Assembly (NCBI GenBank): GCA_963732225.1
Contig: CAVSYR010000005.1
Coordinates: forward strand, 558,001-622,000
Reading direction: 5' to 3'
DNA from: VRUE01 sp963732225
GTDB lineage: Bacteria > Actinomycetota > Thermoleophilia > Solirubrobacterales > 70-9
Length of the DNA stretch: 64,000 nt
The translations under genes were made by a program, and so were the position numbers. Of the stretch, positions 8,614-18,007 are shown in pieces. The notes below the pieces were generated by a model, which saw only the letters and a program-made list of their open reading frames with translations, was not told where the DNA came from and searched no databases. The first letter of the stretch is position 1; the number at the start of each line of letters is the position of its first letter.

Positions 8614-9549
8614 ATGGCTAGAGCGATCTGGAGCGGCTCGATCAGCTTCGGGCTCCTCAACGTGCCCGTCAAGCTGTACAGCGCGGTGGCCCGCCGCGGC
8701 ATCGCCCTGCGTGAGATCCGCGAGTCCGACAGCGCCCGGATCAAACATCGCCGCGTCGCCGAGGGAACCGACGAAGAGGTCCCCTACGACAAGATCATCA
8801 AGGCTTACGAGATCACCAAAGACCGCTACGTGCCGCTGAGCAAGGACGAGCTTGCCTCGCTCGACCCGGAGAAGTCACGCGCGATCGAGGTTCAGGATTT
8901 CGTCGATATAAGCGAGATCGACCCGATCTACTTCGACAGTCCCTACTACCTCGGCCCAGCCGACGGGGCCGAGAAGGCCTACTCGCTGCTGGCCCAGGCA
9001 CTGGAGAAGTCGGGCAAGGTGGCGATCTCCCGCTTCGTCTTCCGCAGCAAGGAGCGCCTGGCCGCGATCCGCCCCGGCGACGGCGTTCTCACCCTGACCA
9101 CGATGCGCTTCGCCGACGAGGTCGTGCCCCCGGACGAGCTCGATGACGTGCTGCCGTCGAAGCAGCCGAAAATCGGCAAACGCGAGATCGAGATGGCCGA
9201 GCAGCTGATCGACTCGCTGACCCGCGACTTCGACCCGACGCTCTACCGCGACGAGTACCGCGAGGAGCTGCTGGCGATGATCGAACGCAAGGCGGCCGGC
9301 GAGGACGTGGTCGCGGCACCGCAGGAGGAGCGCGAGCCGACCAAGGCGCCCGACCTGATGGCGGCGCTGGAGCAGAGCATCGCCGACGTGCGCGGCAAGC
9401 GCGAGGGCAAGAGCAAGCCGGCGAAGAAAGCGGCGGCCAAGGCGACAAAAAAACGCGCGGCGCCAAAAGCCAAAGCGAAAAAACCGGCGGCGAAGACCAG
9501 CGCGAAAAAAAGAACCAACTCGCGCGCCAAGGCCAAGTCCTCCAAGTAG
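8614..9549 (+). CDS. ku: Ku DNA end-binding protein (NHEJ)
   Basis: Homodimeric ring protein that threads onto DNA double-strand ends and recruits LigD. 311 residues. The N-terminus MARAIWSGSISFGLLNVPVKL is the hallmark of bacterial Ku; IKHRRVAEGTDEEVPYDKIIKAYEITKDRYV and FVDISEIDPIYFDSPYYLGP follow. After about residue 255 there is a Lys/Ala-rich tail (repeats of the AKKAAAK kind), the basic C-terminal extension that in other bacteria boosts DNA binding. ATG start. The LigD polymerase gene follows after 3 bases. Confidence 0.96.
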   Translation: MARAIWSGSISFGLLNVPVKLYSAVARRGIALREIRESDSARIKHRRVAEGTDEEVPYDKIIKAYEITKDRYVPLSKDELASLDPEKSRAIEVQDFVDISEIDPIYFDSPYYLGPADGAEKAYSLLAQALEKSGKVAISRFVFRSKERLAAIRPGDGVLTLTTMRFADEVVPPDELDDVLPSKQPKIGKREIEMAEQLIDSLTRDFDPTLYRDEYREELLAMIERKAAGEDVVAAPQEEREPTKAPDLMAALEQSIADVRGKREGKSKPAKKAAAKATKKRAAPKAKAKKPAAKTSAKKRTNSRAKAKSSK

Positions 9550-9552
9550 CCA

Positions 9553-10482
9553 GTGGCGACGAGCCAGCAGGTCGAGGTTGACGGGCGTGAGCTGAAGCTC
9601 ACCAACCTCGACAAGGTCCTCTATCCCAAGGCCGGCTTCAGCAAGGGCGAGGTCGTCGACTACTACGCCAAGGTGGCGCCGGCGATGGTTCCCCACCTGA
9701 GCGGGCGCGCGGTGACCCTGCGCCGCTTCCCAGAAGGGGTCGATGACACCGACGCCGCCTTCTTCGAGAAGCGCTGCCCCAAGCACCGGCCCGAGTGGGT
9801 GAAGACCACACCGGTCGGGGCGAGCACCGGCAAGATCGACTTCTGCGTCTGCGAAGACCGCCCGACGCTGGTCTGGATGGCGCAGCTGGCGGCGATCGAG
9901 CTGCACCCCTCGCTCTCGCTGGCGCCCGAGCACGACCGCCCGACGGTGCTCGCCTTCGACCTCGACCCCGGCCCGCCGGCCGAAGTCCTCTCCTGCTGCC
10001 GGGTGGCACTGCGCCTGCGCGAGCTCTTCTCCCACTTCGGCCTCGAGTGCTTCCCCAAGACCTCCGGCTCGAAGGGCCTGCAGGTCTACGCGCCGCTCAA
10101 CAACGACGAGGTCACCTACGAGGGCGACGACAACGGCGGCGGGACCAAACCATTGGCCCGGGCGATCGCCCAACTGCTCGAGAAGCAGACCCCGGACCTG
10201 GTCGTCTCGAAAATGAAAAAGGTCGAGCGCAAAGGCAAGGTCTTCGTCGACTGGTCACAGAACCACCGCCGCAAGACGACGATCGCCGTCTACTCCCTGC
10301 GCGCCCGCGAACAGCCCACCGTCTCGACGCCGGTGACCTGGGATGAGGTCGAAAGGGCGGTCGAGAAGGAGGACGCCGCCTCACTCGTCTTCGAGGCCGG
10401 CGATGTGCTGAAGCGGATCGAGCAGCACGGCGACCTCTTCGCGCCGGTGCTGGAGCTGCAGCAGAAGCTGCCCGAGCTCTGA
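9553..10482 (+). CDS. ligD: Stand-alone LigD polymerase (PolDom, primase-like) for NHEJ
   Basis: Archaeo-eukaryotic-primase-type nucleotidyltransferase that fills gaps during end joining. 309 residues, corresponding to the polymerase module only: there is no ligase or phosphoesterase domain. Motifs are LTNLDKVLYPKAGFSKGEVVDYY (about 17-39), DLDPGPP with the paired catalytic aspartates (about 136-142), and KTSGSKGLQVYAPL (about 165-178). GTG start at 9553, 3 bases after ku. An ATP-dependent ligase must be encoded elsewhere. The ku-polDom pairing is common in actinobacteria. Confidence 0.93.
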   Translation: MATSQQVEVDGRELKLTNLDKVLYPKAGFSKGEVVDYYAKVAPAMVPHLSGRAVTLRRFPEGVDDTDAAFFEKRCPKHRPEWVKTTPVGASTGKIDFCVCEDRPTLVWMAQLAAIELHPSLSLAPEHDRPTVLAFDLDPGPPAEVLSCCRVALRLRELFSHFGLECFPKTSGSKGLQVYAPLNNDEVTYEGDDNGGGTKPLARAIAQLLEKQTPDLVVSKMKKVERKGKVFVDWSQNHRRKTTIAVYSLRAREQPTVSTPVTWDEVERAVEKEDAASLVFEAGDVLKRIEQHGDLFAPVLELQQKLPEL

Positions 10483-10603
10483 CACAAGACTGCTGGCCCG
10501 GTTTTAGAGTGCGAGCATCGCGATCCTCAGCTCGCTACTCCCGGGACTTCGAGATGTACGCGCCCCTCTCATCGCGGGATATCTCTGGCTGCTTCTCATC
10601 TGG

Positions 10604-11548
10604 TTGATTGTCGATCCGGCCCATCCTGACTCCGGCTCATCGGGCCTCTACGACCGGATTGGCAGCGCCGTTGAAGCGGAGGGTCCCGTCGGGAAGGCGG
10701 TCGTAGCCTCAATCGCCGCATACCTGATCGGCTCCCTCCTGACCGCTGTGCTCTTCGGCGCGGGGCAAGGCCTAAGCAAGCGTGTAAGCAAGCTCATCAG
10801 CGTGTCCACACTGCGCATTCTGTCGCTCGATCGGCAAAGCCTGGCCCGAGCTGACATCGATCACCGGGAGGGCACCGTCGTGAAGCTTGAGGAAATCGCG
10901 GACTACATCGGGGTCGATGACCTCCAATTGGTCCTCGGAACTCTTGACTTCTCTCTCATGCGCTCGATCGAAGAAATAACCAATCGCGAACTCGGTTCCG
11001 GGCAAAGGAAGCTCGAAGGGGCGATCTCCGGGGTGCTGAGGAAAACCGACGGTCGCGCAACCGTCCGCCTAATACGCAAGGGCGACAGGCTAATCACCAA
11101 ATTGATCACCTGCGACGAAGATGGGGGCACGCCCACGGAAAGCCAGGGCTTCGTGGTGCCCACTTTCTCCGTCTCCCGGGACCTCTTCCGCGAGCGCTCG
11201 ACACTGCGAGCGCGCTTGCTCGAACAGGCGGAGACGATCGGGCTAAAGGTCGAGCGACTTCATGCTGAGGCCGAATTCCGAGCGGCAGTCGCCGCGCCGC
11301 TTGCCGCCCTCGTAGCCCTATTCGCAACCACTAATCCCATCTGGCTGGTCGCGCTCCTCGCACCGTTTGCCCTCGTGGCCCAGGGAATCGTGTTGCTGCG
11401 CCAAAGCAACCGCGCGCTCATGGCGGCACTCGGCGCGCTGAGCAACGCCGATGAGCTGGGTGGGGTAACGCCTGTGTTCTCCCGATACCGCGCCGAGTCA
11501 GAAGCTCTCAGCAATGCGATCCGAGTCGCTCGCTGGCCCAGCGCTTAA
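10604..11548 (+). CDS. Unknown membrane protein with central soluble domain, start uncertain
   Basis: I do not recognise the family. The visible protein (314 residues from TTG 10604) has a hydrophobic segment near 34-52 (VVASIAAYLIGSLLTAVLF), a soluble central part with charged residues (about 75-220), and paired hydrophobic segments at about 233-270. The frame stays open upstream to 10508 and encodes another convincing membrane helix (APLIAGYLWLLLIWLIV), yet contains no ATG, GTG or TTG before 10604. The true start may be a rare codon or lie beyond an unseen frameshift. Codon use is less GC-biased than in neighbours, suggesting possible acquisition. It follows the NHEJ pair by 120 bases with no evident functional link. 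Confidence 0.6.
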   Translation: MIVDPAHPDSGSSGLYDRIGSAVEAEGPVGKAVVASIAAYLIGSLLTAVLFGAGQGLSKRVSKLISVSTLRILSLDRQSLARADIDHREGTVVKLEEIADYIGVDDLQLVLGTLDFSLMRSIEEITNRELGSGQRKLEGAISGVLRKTDGRATVRLIRKGDRLITKLITCDEDGGTPTESQGFVVPTFSVSRDLFRERSTLRARLLEQAETIGLKVERLHAEAEFRAAVAAPLAALVALFATTNPIWLVALLAPFALVAQGIVLLRQSNRALMAALGALSNADELGGVTPVFSRYRAESEALSNAIRVARWPSA

Positions 11549-11590
11549 AGCCGAGCTGAGGAATGCCAATCCACCGGCGATCGCGACCCG

Positions 11591-13114
11591 TCAGCCGAGC
11601 GGCTGGCGCACGACCGGCCTGCGGGTCGCCTTGACCTCGTCGAGGCGGCGGACCGGGGTCGTGTAGGGGGCCTGCTTGGCGCGCTCGGGGTCGCTCTCGG
11701 CCTCGGCGAGGATCTGCTCGATCGCCTCGGCAAAGCCGTCGAGGCTCTCCTTGGTCTCGGTCTCGGTCGGCTCGATCATCAGCGCCTCCTCGACCAGCAG
11801 CGGGAAATAGACGGTCGGCGGGTGGAAGCCAAAGTCGAGCAGGCGCTTGGCGAGATCGAGCGTCGCCAGCCCCAGCTCCCGCTTCATCGGCTTGCCGGAG
11901 AGGACGAACTCGTGCATGCAGTGGCGCTCGAAAGCGACCGGTAGGCGCTCACCGGCGCGGCCCTCGGCGAGGCGCGCCTTGAGGTAGTTGGCGTTCAGCA
12001 CCGCGGTCTCCGAGGCCTCGGCGAGGCCGTCGCCGCCGAGGCTGAGGATGTAGGCGTAGGAGCGGACGAAGACGCCGAAGTTGCCCTGGAAGCCGCGCAG
12101 GCGGCCGATCGACTTGGGCCGCTCGTGGTCGAGGTCGAAGCTGGGCCCGCCGCCGTTGTCGCTCTCGCGCCGCACCACCTGCGGCCGCGGCAAGAAAGGC
12201 TCAATCCGCTCGGATACCGCGATCGGCCCGGCACCCGGGCCGCCGCCGCCGTGGGGCTGGCTGAAGGACTTGTGCAGGTTGACGTGGACGATGTCGAAGC
12301 CCATGTCGCCGGGCCGGGAGTGGCCCATCACCGCGTTGAGGTTGGCGCCGTCGTAGTAGAGCGTCCCCCCCGCCGCGTGGATCAGCTCGGCGATCTCGGC
12401 GATGTTCTCGTCGAAGAGCCCGAGCGTGTTGGGGTTGGTCAGCATCAGGCAGGCGACTTGATCGGGGTCCGCGTCGATCTTCGCCCGCAGGTCGTCCATC
12501 TCGACCCCGCCGCGCTCGTTGGTCGCGACCTTGACCACCTCGTAGCCGGCCATCGTCACCGAGGCCGGGTTGGTGCCGTGCGAGGTGTCGGGCGCCAGCA
12601 CCTTGGTCCGCTCTTCGCCGCGGTCGGCGTGGAAGGCGCGGGTCAGCAGCAGGCCGGCGAGCTCACCGTGCGAGCCGGCCGAGGGCTGCAGGCTGACGTG
12701 GGGCAGGCCGCAGATCTCGCTGAGGCTCTCCTGCAGCAGCCACATCAGCTCCAGCGCTCCCTGGGCGCGCTTGGGGTCCTGCGCCGGGTGCAGGCGGGCG
12801 TGGCCGGGCAGCGCCGCCACCCGCTCGTTGAGCCGTGGGTTGTGCTTCATCGTGCAGGAGCCAAGCGGGTAGAAGCCGCTGTCGAGGTCGAAGTTGCGGC
12901 GCGAGAGCTTGTTGTAGTGGCGGACGATCTCCGGCTCGGCGATCTCCGGCAGGCGCGGCGGCTCGTCCCGCAGCAGGTCGGCCGGGATCAGCTCCGCAAG
13001 GGGTGGCTCGGGCACTTCGGCGTCGGGCAACACGCCGGCGCGCCGGCCGAGCTTCGACTTCTCATAGATCGTCTGCGCCCGTTCGCGCTGCATCGGCGTC
13101 TCGGCAAGGGCCAT
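11591..13114 (-). CDS. gcvPB: Glycine dehydrogenase (decarboxylating) subunit 2
   Basis: PLP-binding half of the two-subunit P-protein of the glycine cleavage system. 507 residues. DSGFYPLGSCTMKHNP (about 77-92), DTSHGTNPASVTMAGYEV and the PLP-lysine motif HVNLHKSFSQPHGGGGPG are diagnostic. The ATG overlaps the gcvPA stop (TGATG), so the two subunits are coupled and made in equal amounts. Last gene of gcvT-gcvH-gcvPA-gcvPB. Confidence 0.96.
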   Translation of the reverse strand: MALAETPMQRERAQTIYEKSKLGRRAGVLPDAEVPEPPLAELIPADLLRDEPPRLPEIAEPEIVRHYNKLSRRNFDLDSGFYPLGSCTMKHNPRLNERVAALPGHARLHPAQDPKRAQGALELMWLLQESLSEICGLPHVSLQPSAGSHGELAGLLLTRAFHADRGEERTKVLAPDTSHGTNPASVTMAGYEVVKVATNERGGVEMDDLRAKIDADPDQVACLMLTNPNTLGLFDENIAEIAELIHAAGGTLYYDGANLNAVMGHSRPGDMGFDIVHVNLHKSFSQPHGGGGPGAGPIAVSERIEPFLPRPQVVRRESDNGGGPSFDLDHERPKSIGRLRGFQGNFGVFVRSYAYILSLGGDGLAEASETAVLNANYLKARLAEGRAGERLPVAFERHCMHEFVLSGKPMKRELGLATLDLAKRLLDFGFHPPTVYFPLLVEEALMIEPTETETKESLDGFAEAIEQILAEAESDPERAKQAPYTTPVRRLDEVKATRRPVVRQPLG

Positions 13115-14517
13115 CAGCTCACCCCTTCTGGCGCCTTGGTCGCACCATTTGCGACCGAAGCGCCGGTCTCAGCTTGGATCGCCGCCCCAAGGACCTCGGC
13201 GAGGTCGTCGATCTGGGCCTTGGTGCGGCGCTCGGTGATCGCGACCAGCAGGCCGTCCCCGTACTCGGGGTACTCGCGGCCGAGCGGGTAGCCGGCGGCG
13301 ATGCCGCGCTCGGCACAGCGCTCGAGCACGTTCCTGACCGGGGCATCGAGGCGGAGGGCGAACTCGCGCGCCACCGGCGCCTCGTGCAGCAGCTCAACCC
13401 CTTCAACTGCGGCGAGCCGCTCGCGGGCGTAGGCGGTGCGGCGGACCAGCAGCTCGCCGAGCTCGCGGAAGCCCTCGCGGCCGAGCCAGGCGAGATGGAC
13501 CATCGCGCCGAGCGCGTTGAGCGCCTGCGCGGTGCAGATGTTGTGGGTCGCCTTCTCGCGGCGGATGTGCTGCTCGCGCGTCTGCAGGGCGAGGACGAAG
13601 CCACGGCGACCGTCGACGTCATCAGTTTCGCCGGCGATCCGGCCCGGCATGCGGCGGATCTGCTCCTCGCTGGCGCAGAAAAAGCCGAAGGAAGGGCCGC
13701 CGAAGTCGAGTCGATTACCCAGCGGCTGGCCCTCGCCGAGAGCGATATCGGCGCCGCACTCGCCGGGTGGCTTGAGCACGCCAAGCGTCATCGGGTCGGT
13801 GGCGACGACGAGCAAAGCGCCGTGCTGCTTTGCCGCCGCGCCCAGCGCCTCGACCTGCTCGACCGCGCCGAGGAAGTTGGGGCTCTGCAGGAAGACCGCC
13901 GCGGTCTCGTCGTCGACGGCCGCGGCCAGCGCCTCGGCATCGGTCTCACCGTCGCGCAGCTCGACCTCAACCAGCTCGGCGCCGTAGCCGACCGCGTAGG
14001 TCGCCAGCGTCTCGCGGCTGTGCGGATGCAGGCCGCGCGAGACGACGAAGCGCTTGCGCTTGGTCGCCGCCATCGCCAGGTAGCCGGCCGAGGCGACCGA
14101 GGACGGTCCCTCGTAGAGGCCGGCGTTGGAGACCGGCAAGCCGGTCAGCTCCGACATCGCGGTCTGGAACTCGAACATCACCTGCAGCCCGCCCTGGGAG
14201 ATCTCCGGCTGGTAGGGCGTGTAGGGAGTGAGGAACTCGGAGCGCTGGGTGATCGCGTCGACGATCGCCGGCACATAGTGGTCGTACATCCCGGCGCCGA
14301 CGAAGCAGACCTGGCTTTCGGCATCCTCGTTGCGCCCCGCCAGCGCCGCCAGCCGCTCGAAGACCTCGGCCTCGCTCATCCCCTCCGGCAGCGCCAGCGG
14401 CCGGCCGAGCCGCAGCGGCTCGGGGATCTGCTCGAAGAGCTCGTCGACCGAGTCGGCCCCGATCGCGGCGAGCATCTGCGCCCGGTCGGCGTCGGTGGCT
14501 GAGGTGTAGCGGGTCAC
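13114..14517 (-). CDS. gcvPA: Glycine dehydrogenase (decarboxylating) subunit 1
   Basis: The non-PLP subunit of the split P-protein, partner of GcvPB. 467 residues. Conserved segments include FVGAGMYDHYVPAIVDAI, FLTPYTPYQPEISQGGLQ (substrate-channel residues), SVASAGYLAMAATKRK and GGPSFGFFCASEEQIRRMPGR. The start at 14517 lies 35 bases after gcvH. Length and motifs are normal. Confidence 0.95.
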   Translation of the reverse strand: MTRYTSATDADRAQMLAAIGADSVDELFEQIPEPLRLGRPLALPEGMSEAEVFERLAALAGRNEDAESQVCFVGAGMYDHYVPAIVDAITQRSEFLTPYTPYQPEISQGGLQVMFEFQTAMSELTGLPVSNAGLYEGPSSVASAGYLAMAATKRKRFVVSRGLHPHSRETLATYAVGYGAELVEVELRDGETDAEALAAAVDDETAAVFLQSPNFLGAVEQVEALGAAAKQHGALLVVATDPMTLGVLKPPGECGADIALGEGQPLGNRLDFGGPSFGFFCASEEQIRRMPGRIAGETDDVDGRRGFVLALQTREQHIRREKATHNICTAQALNALGAMVHLAWLGREGFRELGELLVRRTAYARERLAAVEGVELLHEAPVAREFALRLDAPVRNVLERCAERGIAAGYPLGREYPEYGDGLLVAITERRTKAQIDDLAEVLGAAIQAETGASVANGATKAPEGVS

Positions 14518-14552
14518 CCGGCTAAGGCTACGGAAGCGGGTGGCGGGGCTTC

Positions 14553-14954
14553 TTAGGCCTTTTCCAGCATCTTGCGGTATTCGTCGGCGCCGAGCAGGGC
14601 ACCGCGCTCCTCCGGCTGGGTCAGCTTGACCTTGACCAGCCAGCCCTCGCCGTAGGGGTCCTCGTTGATCCTCTCCGGCGTGTCTTCGAGCGAGTCGTTG
14701 ACCTCGACGATCTCGCCCGACATCGGCGCGATCACGTCGGAGACCGCCTTGACCGACTCGACCTCGGCGTAGGAGGCGTCTTTAGAGATCGTCGCGCCAA
14801 TCTCCGGTGCGTCGTAAAAGACGACCTCGCCGAGGCTGTCCTGGGCGTACCAGGTGATCCCGAAGACGGCGTGCTCATCGCCGTCGAGCCGCGCCCAGTC
14901 GTGCTGGTCGTGGTAGAGCAGATCGTCGGGGTAGTGGGCGTCGGACAACGTCAC
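14553..14954 (-). CDS. gcvH: Glycine cleavage system H protein
   Basis: Lipoylated shuttle protein carrying the aminomethyl group between P, T and L proteins. 133 residues. The biotinyl/lipoyl fold contains VESVKAVSDVIAP, where the lysine in VESVKA is the lipoylation site; LYHDQHDWARLD near the N-terminus and NEDPYGEGWLVKVK near the C-terminus are standard. The ATG overlaps the gcvT stop by 4 bases. Confidence 0.96.
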   Translation of the reverse strand: MTLSDAHYPDDLLYHDQHDWARLDGDEHAVFGITWYAQDSLGEVVFYDAPEIGATISKDASYAEVESVKAVSDVIAPMSGEIVEVNDSLEDTPERINEDPYGEGWLVKVKLTQPEERGALLGADEYRKMLEKA

Positions 14955-16030
14955 TTCTCCTTGCGGTAGAGGGGCTTGGAAGCTATCCGGGCGGCGCGAT
15001 GCTTGCCGCGCACGTCGATCTCGACCTCGTTGCCGGGCTCGGCCAAGTCGGCGCGCACATAGGCCATGCCGATGCCGAGCTCGAGCGAGGGTGAGAAGGT
15101 GCCCGAGGTGACGGTGCCGACCGGCTCCCCGGCGGCAAGCACCGGGTTGCCTTCGCGCGGGATGCCGGCGCCCTCGATCTTGAACGGCGCCAGCTTCTCG
15201 GCCGTGCCCTCGCGGCGGGCGCGAGCGACGGCGTCGGCACCGACGAAGCCGGTCGCCTCAGCGCAGCACCAGCCGAGCCCGGCCTCGATCGGGTTGCGCT
15301 CGGGGGTCAGGTCGTTGCCGTGCAGGTGGAAGCAGACCTCGAGCCGCAGCGTGTCGCGGGCGCCAAGCCCGCAGGGGACCACGCCGGCGTCGAGCAACTC
15401 GACCCAGATCGCCGGGGCGATCTCGGGATCGATCAGCAGCTCCACCCCGTCCTCGCCGGTGTAGCCGGTGCCGCAGACCAGTGCCGGCCGATTGCCGACC
15501 CGCGCCGTCGCCACCCGCATCCGGGCCGGCAGGGCGATGCCGAGGGTCCCAGTGAGGATCGCCCGCGCGTGCGGGCCCTGCACGGCGAGCATCGCGTAGC
15601 GATCGGCGACGTCGCGCACGGCAACGTCGAAGCTGCGGCTCCAGCGGCCGAGCCATGCGAGGTCGGCGTCGTGGTTGGCCGAGTTGGTGACGATCAGGTA
15701 ACGGTCGCCGCCGAGCCGGTAGGTGAAGAGGTCGTCGAGCACGCCCCCGTCCTCGTTGCAGAGGCAGGAGTACTGGGCAGCGCCGATCTCGATCTTCGCC
15801 ACGTCGTTGGAGAGCACGCGCTGCAGGAAGGCGAGCGCCCCCGGCCCCTCGACCTCGACCTCGCCCATGTGCGAGACGTCGAACATGCCGCTATGCGTGC
15901 GCACCGCCGAGTGCTCCTCACGGATGCCCTCGTAGGTGACCGGCATCTCCCAGCCAGCGAAGGGAACGAGCTTGGCCCCGAGCTCGACGTGGCGCTCGTA
16001 GAGCGGCGTGCGTCTGAGAGTCGTGTCGGC
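14951..16030 (-). CDS. gcvT: Aminomethyltransferase (glycine cleavage T protein)
   Basis: Transfers the methylene group from the H-protein to tetrahydrofolate. 359 residues from a GTG at 16030. The N-terminus TTLRRTPLYERHVELGAKLVPFAGWEMPVTY is characteristic; MFDVSHMGEVEVEGP contains the conserved folate-site region and GYTGEDGVELL is also typical. A longer frame opens at a TTG at 16063, but this would overlap the divergent GNAT gene and adds non-conserved residues, so I prefer GTG. First gene of the gcv operon; about 27 bases separate it from the divergent acetyltransferase. Confidence 0.93.
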   Translation of the reverse strand, partial: ADTTLRRTPLYERHVELGAKLVPFAGWEMPVTYEGIREEHSAVRTHSGMFDVSHMGEVEVEGPGALAFLQRVLSNDVAKIEIGAAQYSCLCNEDGGVLDDLFTYRLGGDRYLIVTNSANHDADLAWLGRWSRSFDVAVRDVADRYAMLAVQGPHARAILTGTLGIALPARMRVATARVGNRPALVCGTGYTGEDGVELLIDPEIAPAIWVELLDAGVVPCGLGARDTLRLEVCFHLHGNDLTPERNPIEAGLGWCCAEATGFVGADAVARARREGTAEKLAPFKIEGAGIPREGNPVLAAGEPVGTVTSGTFSPSLELGIGMAYVRADLAEPGNEVEIDVRGKHRAARIASKPLYRKEK

Positions 16031-16056
16031 CACGGGCGGCAGCGTATTGGAGAGCT

Positions 16057-16551
16057 GTGGCAATCTCGTCCGTGGAGATGAGCTCCCAGCCCCACAGCGA
16101 AATCCGCCATGCCGACGAGGCCGACGCAGGCGCCATCGCCCAGCTCCTACACGACTTCAACAGCGAATATGAGGACTACACGCCAGGCGTCCCAGCGCTG
16201 ACCGAGCGATTGGGCGAACTACTGGCCGACGGCGCAATCACCGTCCTCCTCGCCGGCGACCCAGCCGCCGGCTTCGCCCTCTTCCGCCTCCGCCCCTCGC
16301 TCTGGGCCAAGGCCGAAGACACATACTTGGAAGAGCTCTACGTCGTCCCAGCACAGCGCCGCCAGGGCATCGGCCGAGCGTTGCTGGAGGCCTCAATCGA
16401 AGCTGCCGGCGAAGCCGGCGCCAACCATTTCGAGCTGACCACGGGCGAAACCGACACCGAAGCCCGCGCGCTCTACGAGAGCCGCGGCTTCACCAATCGC
16501 GAAGGCAGTCCAGAGGGCCCACGCATGCTCTATTACGAGCTGGACCTCTAG
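16057..16551 (+). CDS. GNAT-family N-acetyltransferase
   Basis: Acetyl-CoA-dependent acetyltransferase of 164 residues; substrate unknown. The acetyl-CoA pyrophosphate loop is seen in LYVVPAQRRQGIGRALLEASI (Q/RxxGxG/A), with the upstream strand FRLRPSLWAKAEDTYLEEL and the C-terminal ARALYESRGFTNREG segment typical of GNATs. GTG at 16057 has GGAGAG 4 bases upstream; an internal ATG at 16078 is an alternative. It is divergent from gcvT and convergent with ftsZ. Confidence 0.82.
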   Translation: MAISSVEMSSQPHSEIRHADEADAGAIAQLLHDFNSEYEDYTPGVPALTERLGELLADGAITVLLAGDPAAGFALFRLRPSLWAKAEDTYLEELYVVPAQRRQGIGRALLEASIEAAGEAGANHFELTTGETDTEARALYESRGFTNREGSPEGPRMLYYELDL

Positions 16552-16620
16552 CCAGCTTCCGTGGGGAGGCCGACGGCAGAGCCTTGAGTTGCGTAAAAGA
16601 GCGGTGGCCGAGCGCGATGA

Positions 16621-16688
16621 AGGGCCGATGTGAGGCCCTCTCGACGAACTCCCGCGAAGCGGCGGCGAGAGGGCCTCGCATCGGCCCT
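16621..16688. terminator. Long inverted repeat between convergent genes
   Basis: 23-base arms (16621-16643 and 16666-16688) pair with a single T-G position, around a 22-base loop. It sits between the ends of the GNAT gene and ftsZ, so it probably ends transcription from both sides. There is no U-tract on either strand, so the intrinsic mechanism is not certain. Confidence 0.7.
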
Positions 16689-16704
16689 CACACCACCTTC
16701 GGAC

Positions 16705-17784
16705 CTACTCTTTAAGGAACCCCGGCACGTCAATATCGTCGTCCGAGACCCGCAGTTTGCGGATATCAGTGTCCTCAGCCGAGATCCGCGGCCGGCTCTC
16801 GTAACGACGCCGCACCCGCTGCGGCGACCGAGCCAAAAGCTCGAACCCCTCAAAGCCGGTAGCGATGACCGTCACCCGCACCTCGTCTTTCATCGACTGG
16901 TCGACGACCGAGCCGAAGATGATGTTGGCGTTGTCATCGGCCTCGGACTGAACCAGCTGGGCCGCCTCGTTGACCTCGAAGAGGCCGAGGTCCTCGGGCC
17001 CGGTGATGTTGAGCAGCATCCCGGTCGCGCCCTTGATCGACTCCTCGATCAGCGGCGAGGTGATCGCCGCCTTGGCGGCATCGAGAGCACGGGCCTCGCC
17101 GGAGGCGGAGCCGACGCCCATCAGGGCGGAGCCGGCGTCGCGCATGATCGTGCGCACGTCGGCGAAGTCGAGGTTGATCAGACCGGGGATCGTGATCAGG
17201 TCGGTGATGCCCTGCACGCCCTGGCGCAGGATGTCGTCGGCTTGGCGGAAGGCCTCGAGCACGCTGGTGCGCCGCTCGACCGCCTGCAGCAGCTTCTCGT
17301 TGGGAACGATGATCAGGGTGTCGACGTTGTTGCGCAGCTTCTCGATTCCCTCGAGCGCCTGCTGCATCCGTCGTTTGCCCTCGAACTCGAAGGGCTTGGT
17401 CACGGCGCCGACCGTCAACGCGCCGATCTCTTCCTTAGCGATCTCGGCGATCACCGGCGCCGAGCCGGTGCCGGTGCCGCCACCCTCGCCAGCGGTGACG
17501 AAGACCATGTCGGCGCCCTTCAGCGCCTCCTTGATCTCGTCGCGACTCTCCGCCGCCGCACCGGCACCCACCTCGGGGTTGCCGCCGGCGCCGAGGCCGC
17601 GGGTCAGCTCCTGACCGATCGAGAGCTTGATGTCCGCGTCACACGCCTGCAGCGCCTGAGCATCCGTATTGACGGCGACGAACTCGACGCCGCGAATGCC
17701 GGCGTCGACCATGCGACTGACGGCATTCGTACCGCCGCCGCCGGCGCCGACCACCTTGATCACCGCTAGGTATGTGGATTCCAT
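16705..17784 (-). CDS. ftsZ: Cell division GTPase FtsZ
   Basis: Tubulin-like GTPase forming the Z-ring at midcell. 359 residues. GTP-binding motifs are GAGGGGTNAV (13-22) and GGGTGTGSA (101-109), with the catalytic T7-loop region in GLINLDFADVRTIM. The C-terminal linker is short and basic (RVRRRYESRPR), ending in DDIDVPGFLKE, the conserved C-terminal peptide that docks FtsA/SepF-type partners. Start ATG 17784, with GGGAG just upstream. It has its own consensus promoter about 150 bases upstream and is last in the dcw cluster. Confidence 0.98.
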   Translation of the reverse strand: MESTYLAVIKVVGAGGGGTNAVSRMVDAGIRGVEFVAVNTDAQALQACDADIKLSIGQELTRGLGAGGNPEVGAGAAAESRDEIKEALKGADMVFVTAGEGGGTGTGSAPVIAEIAKEEIGALTVGAVTKPFEFEGKRRMQQALEGIEKLRNNVDTLIIVPNEKLLQAVERRTSVLEAFRQADDILRQGVQGITDLITIPGLINLDFADVRTIMRDAGSALMGVGSASGEARALDAAKAAITSPLIEESIKGATGMLLNITGPEDLGLFEVNEAAQLVQSEADDNANIIFGSVVDQSMKDEVRVTVIATGFEGFELLARSPQRVRRRYESRPRISAEDTDIRKLRVSDDDIDVPGFLKE

Positions 17785-17935
17785 CTCCCGATTTCTCCAA
17801 GCCCAGTCCCGGGTCGGGGCTGGATATGTCCCGGTCCAAACAGGACTGGGTGTTGAGTTGAGCCTTTGGTCTGTCCGACGCTACAGCAATGCTTGAGAGT
17901 TCAAAGGGTACGCTGTAACCGCAGAAATTGCGCTC

Positions 17936-17964
17936 AACGTAGGGTATCGGGCGGGGTCTGTCAA
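17936..17964 (-). promoter_or_regulatory. Sigma-A-type promoter for ftsZ
   Basis: Reading the minus strand, TTGACA (17964-17959) is followed after 17 bases by TACGTT (17941-17936). The -35 is perfect and the spacer is optimal. Transcription would start near 17929, giving a leader of about 145 bases. That leader can form a long-range hairpin close to the ribosome-binding site (8-bp arms CCCAGTCC/GGACTGGG). Confidence 0.7.
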
Positions 17965-18007
17965 ACGGCCGGGCAACATCCTGCAAGCTCAATATCTCAA
18001 GGCTTAC

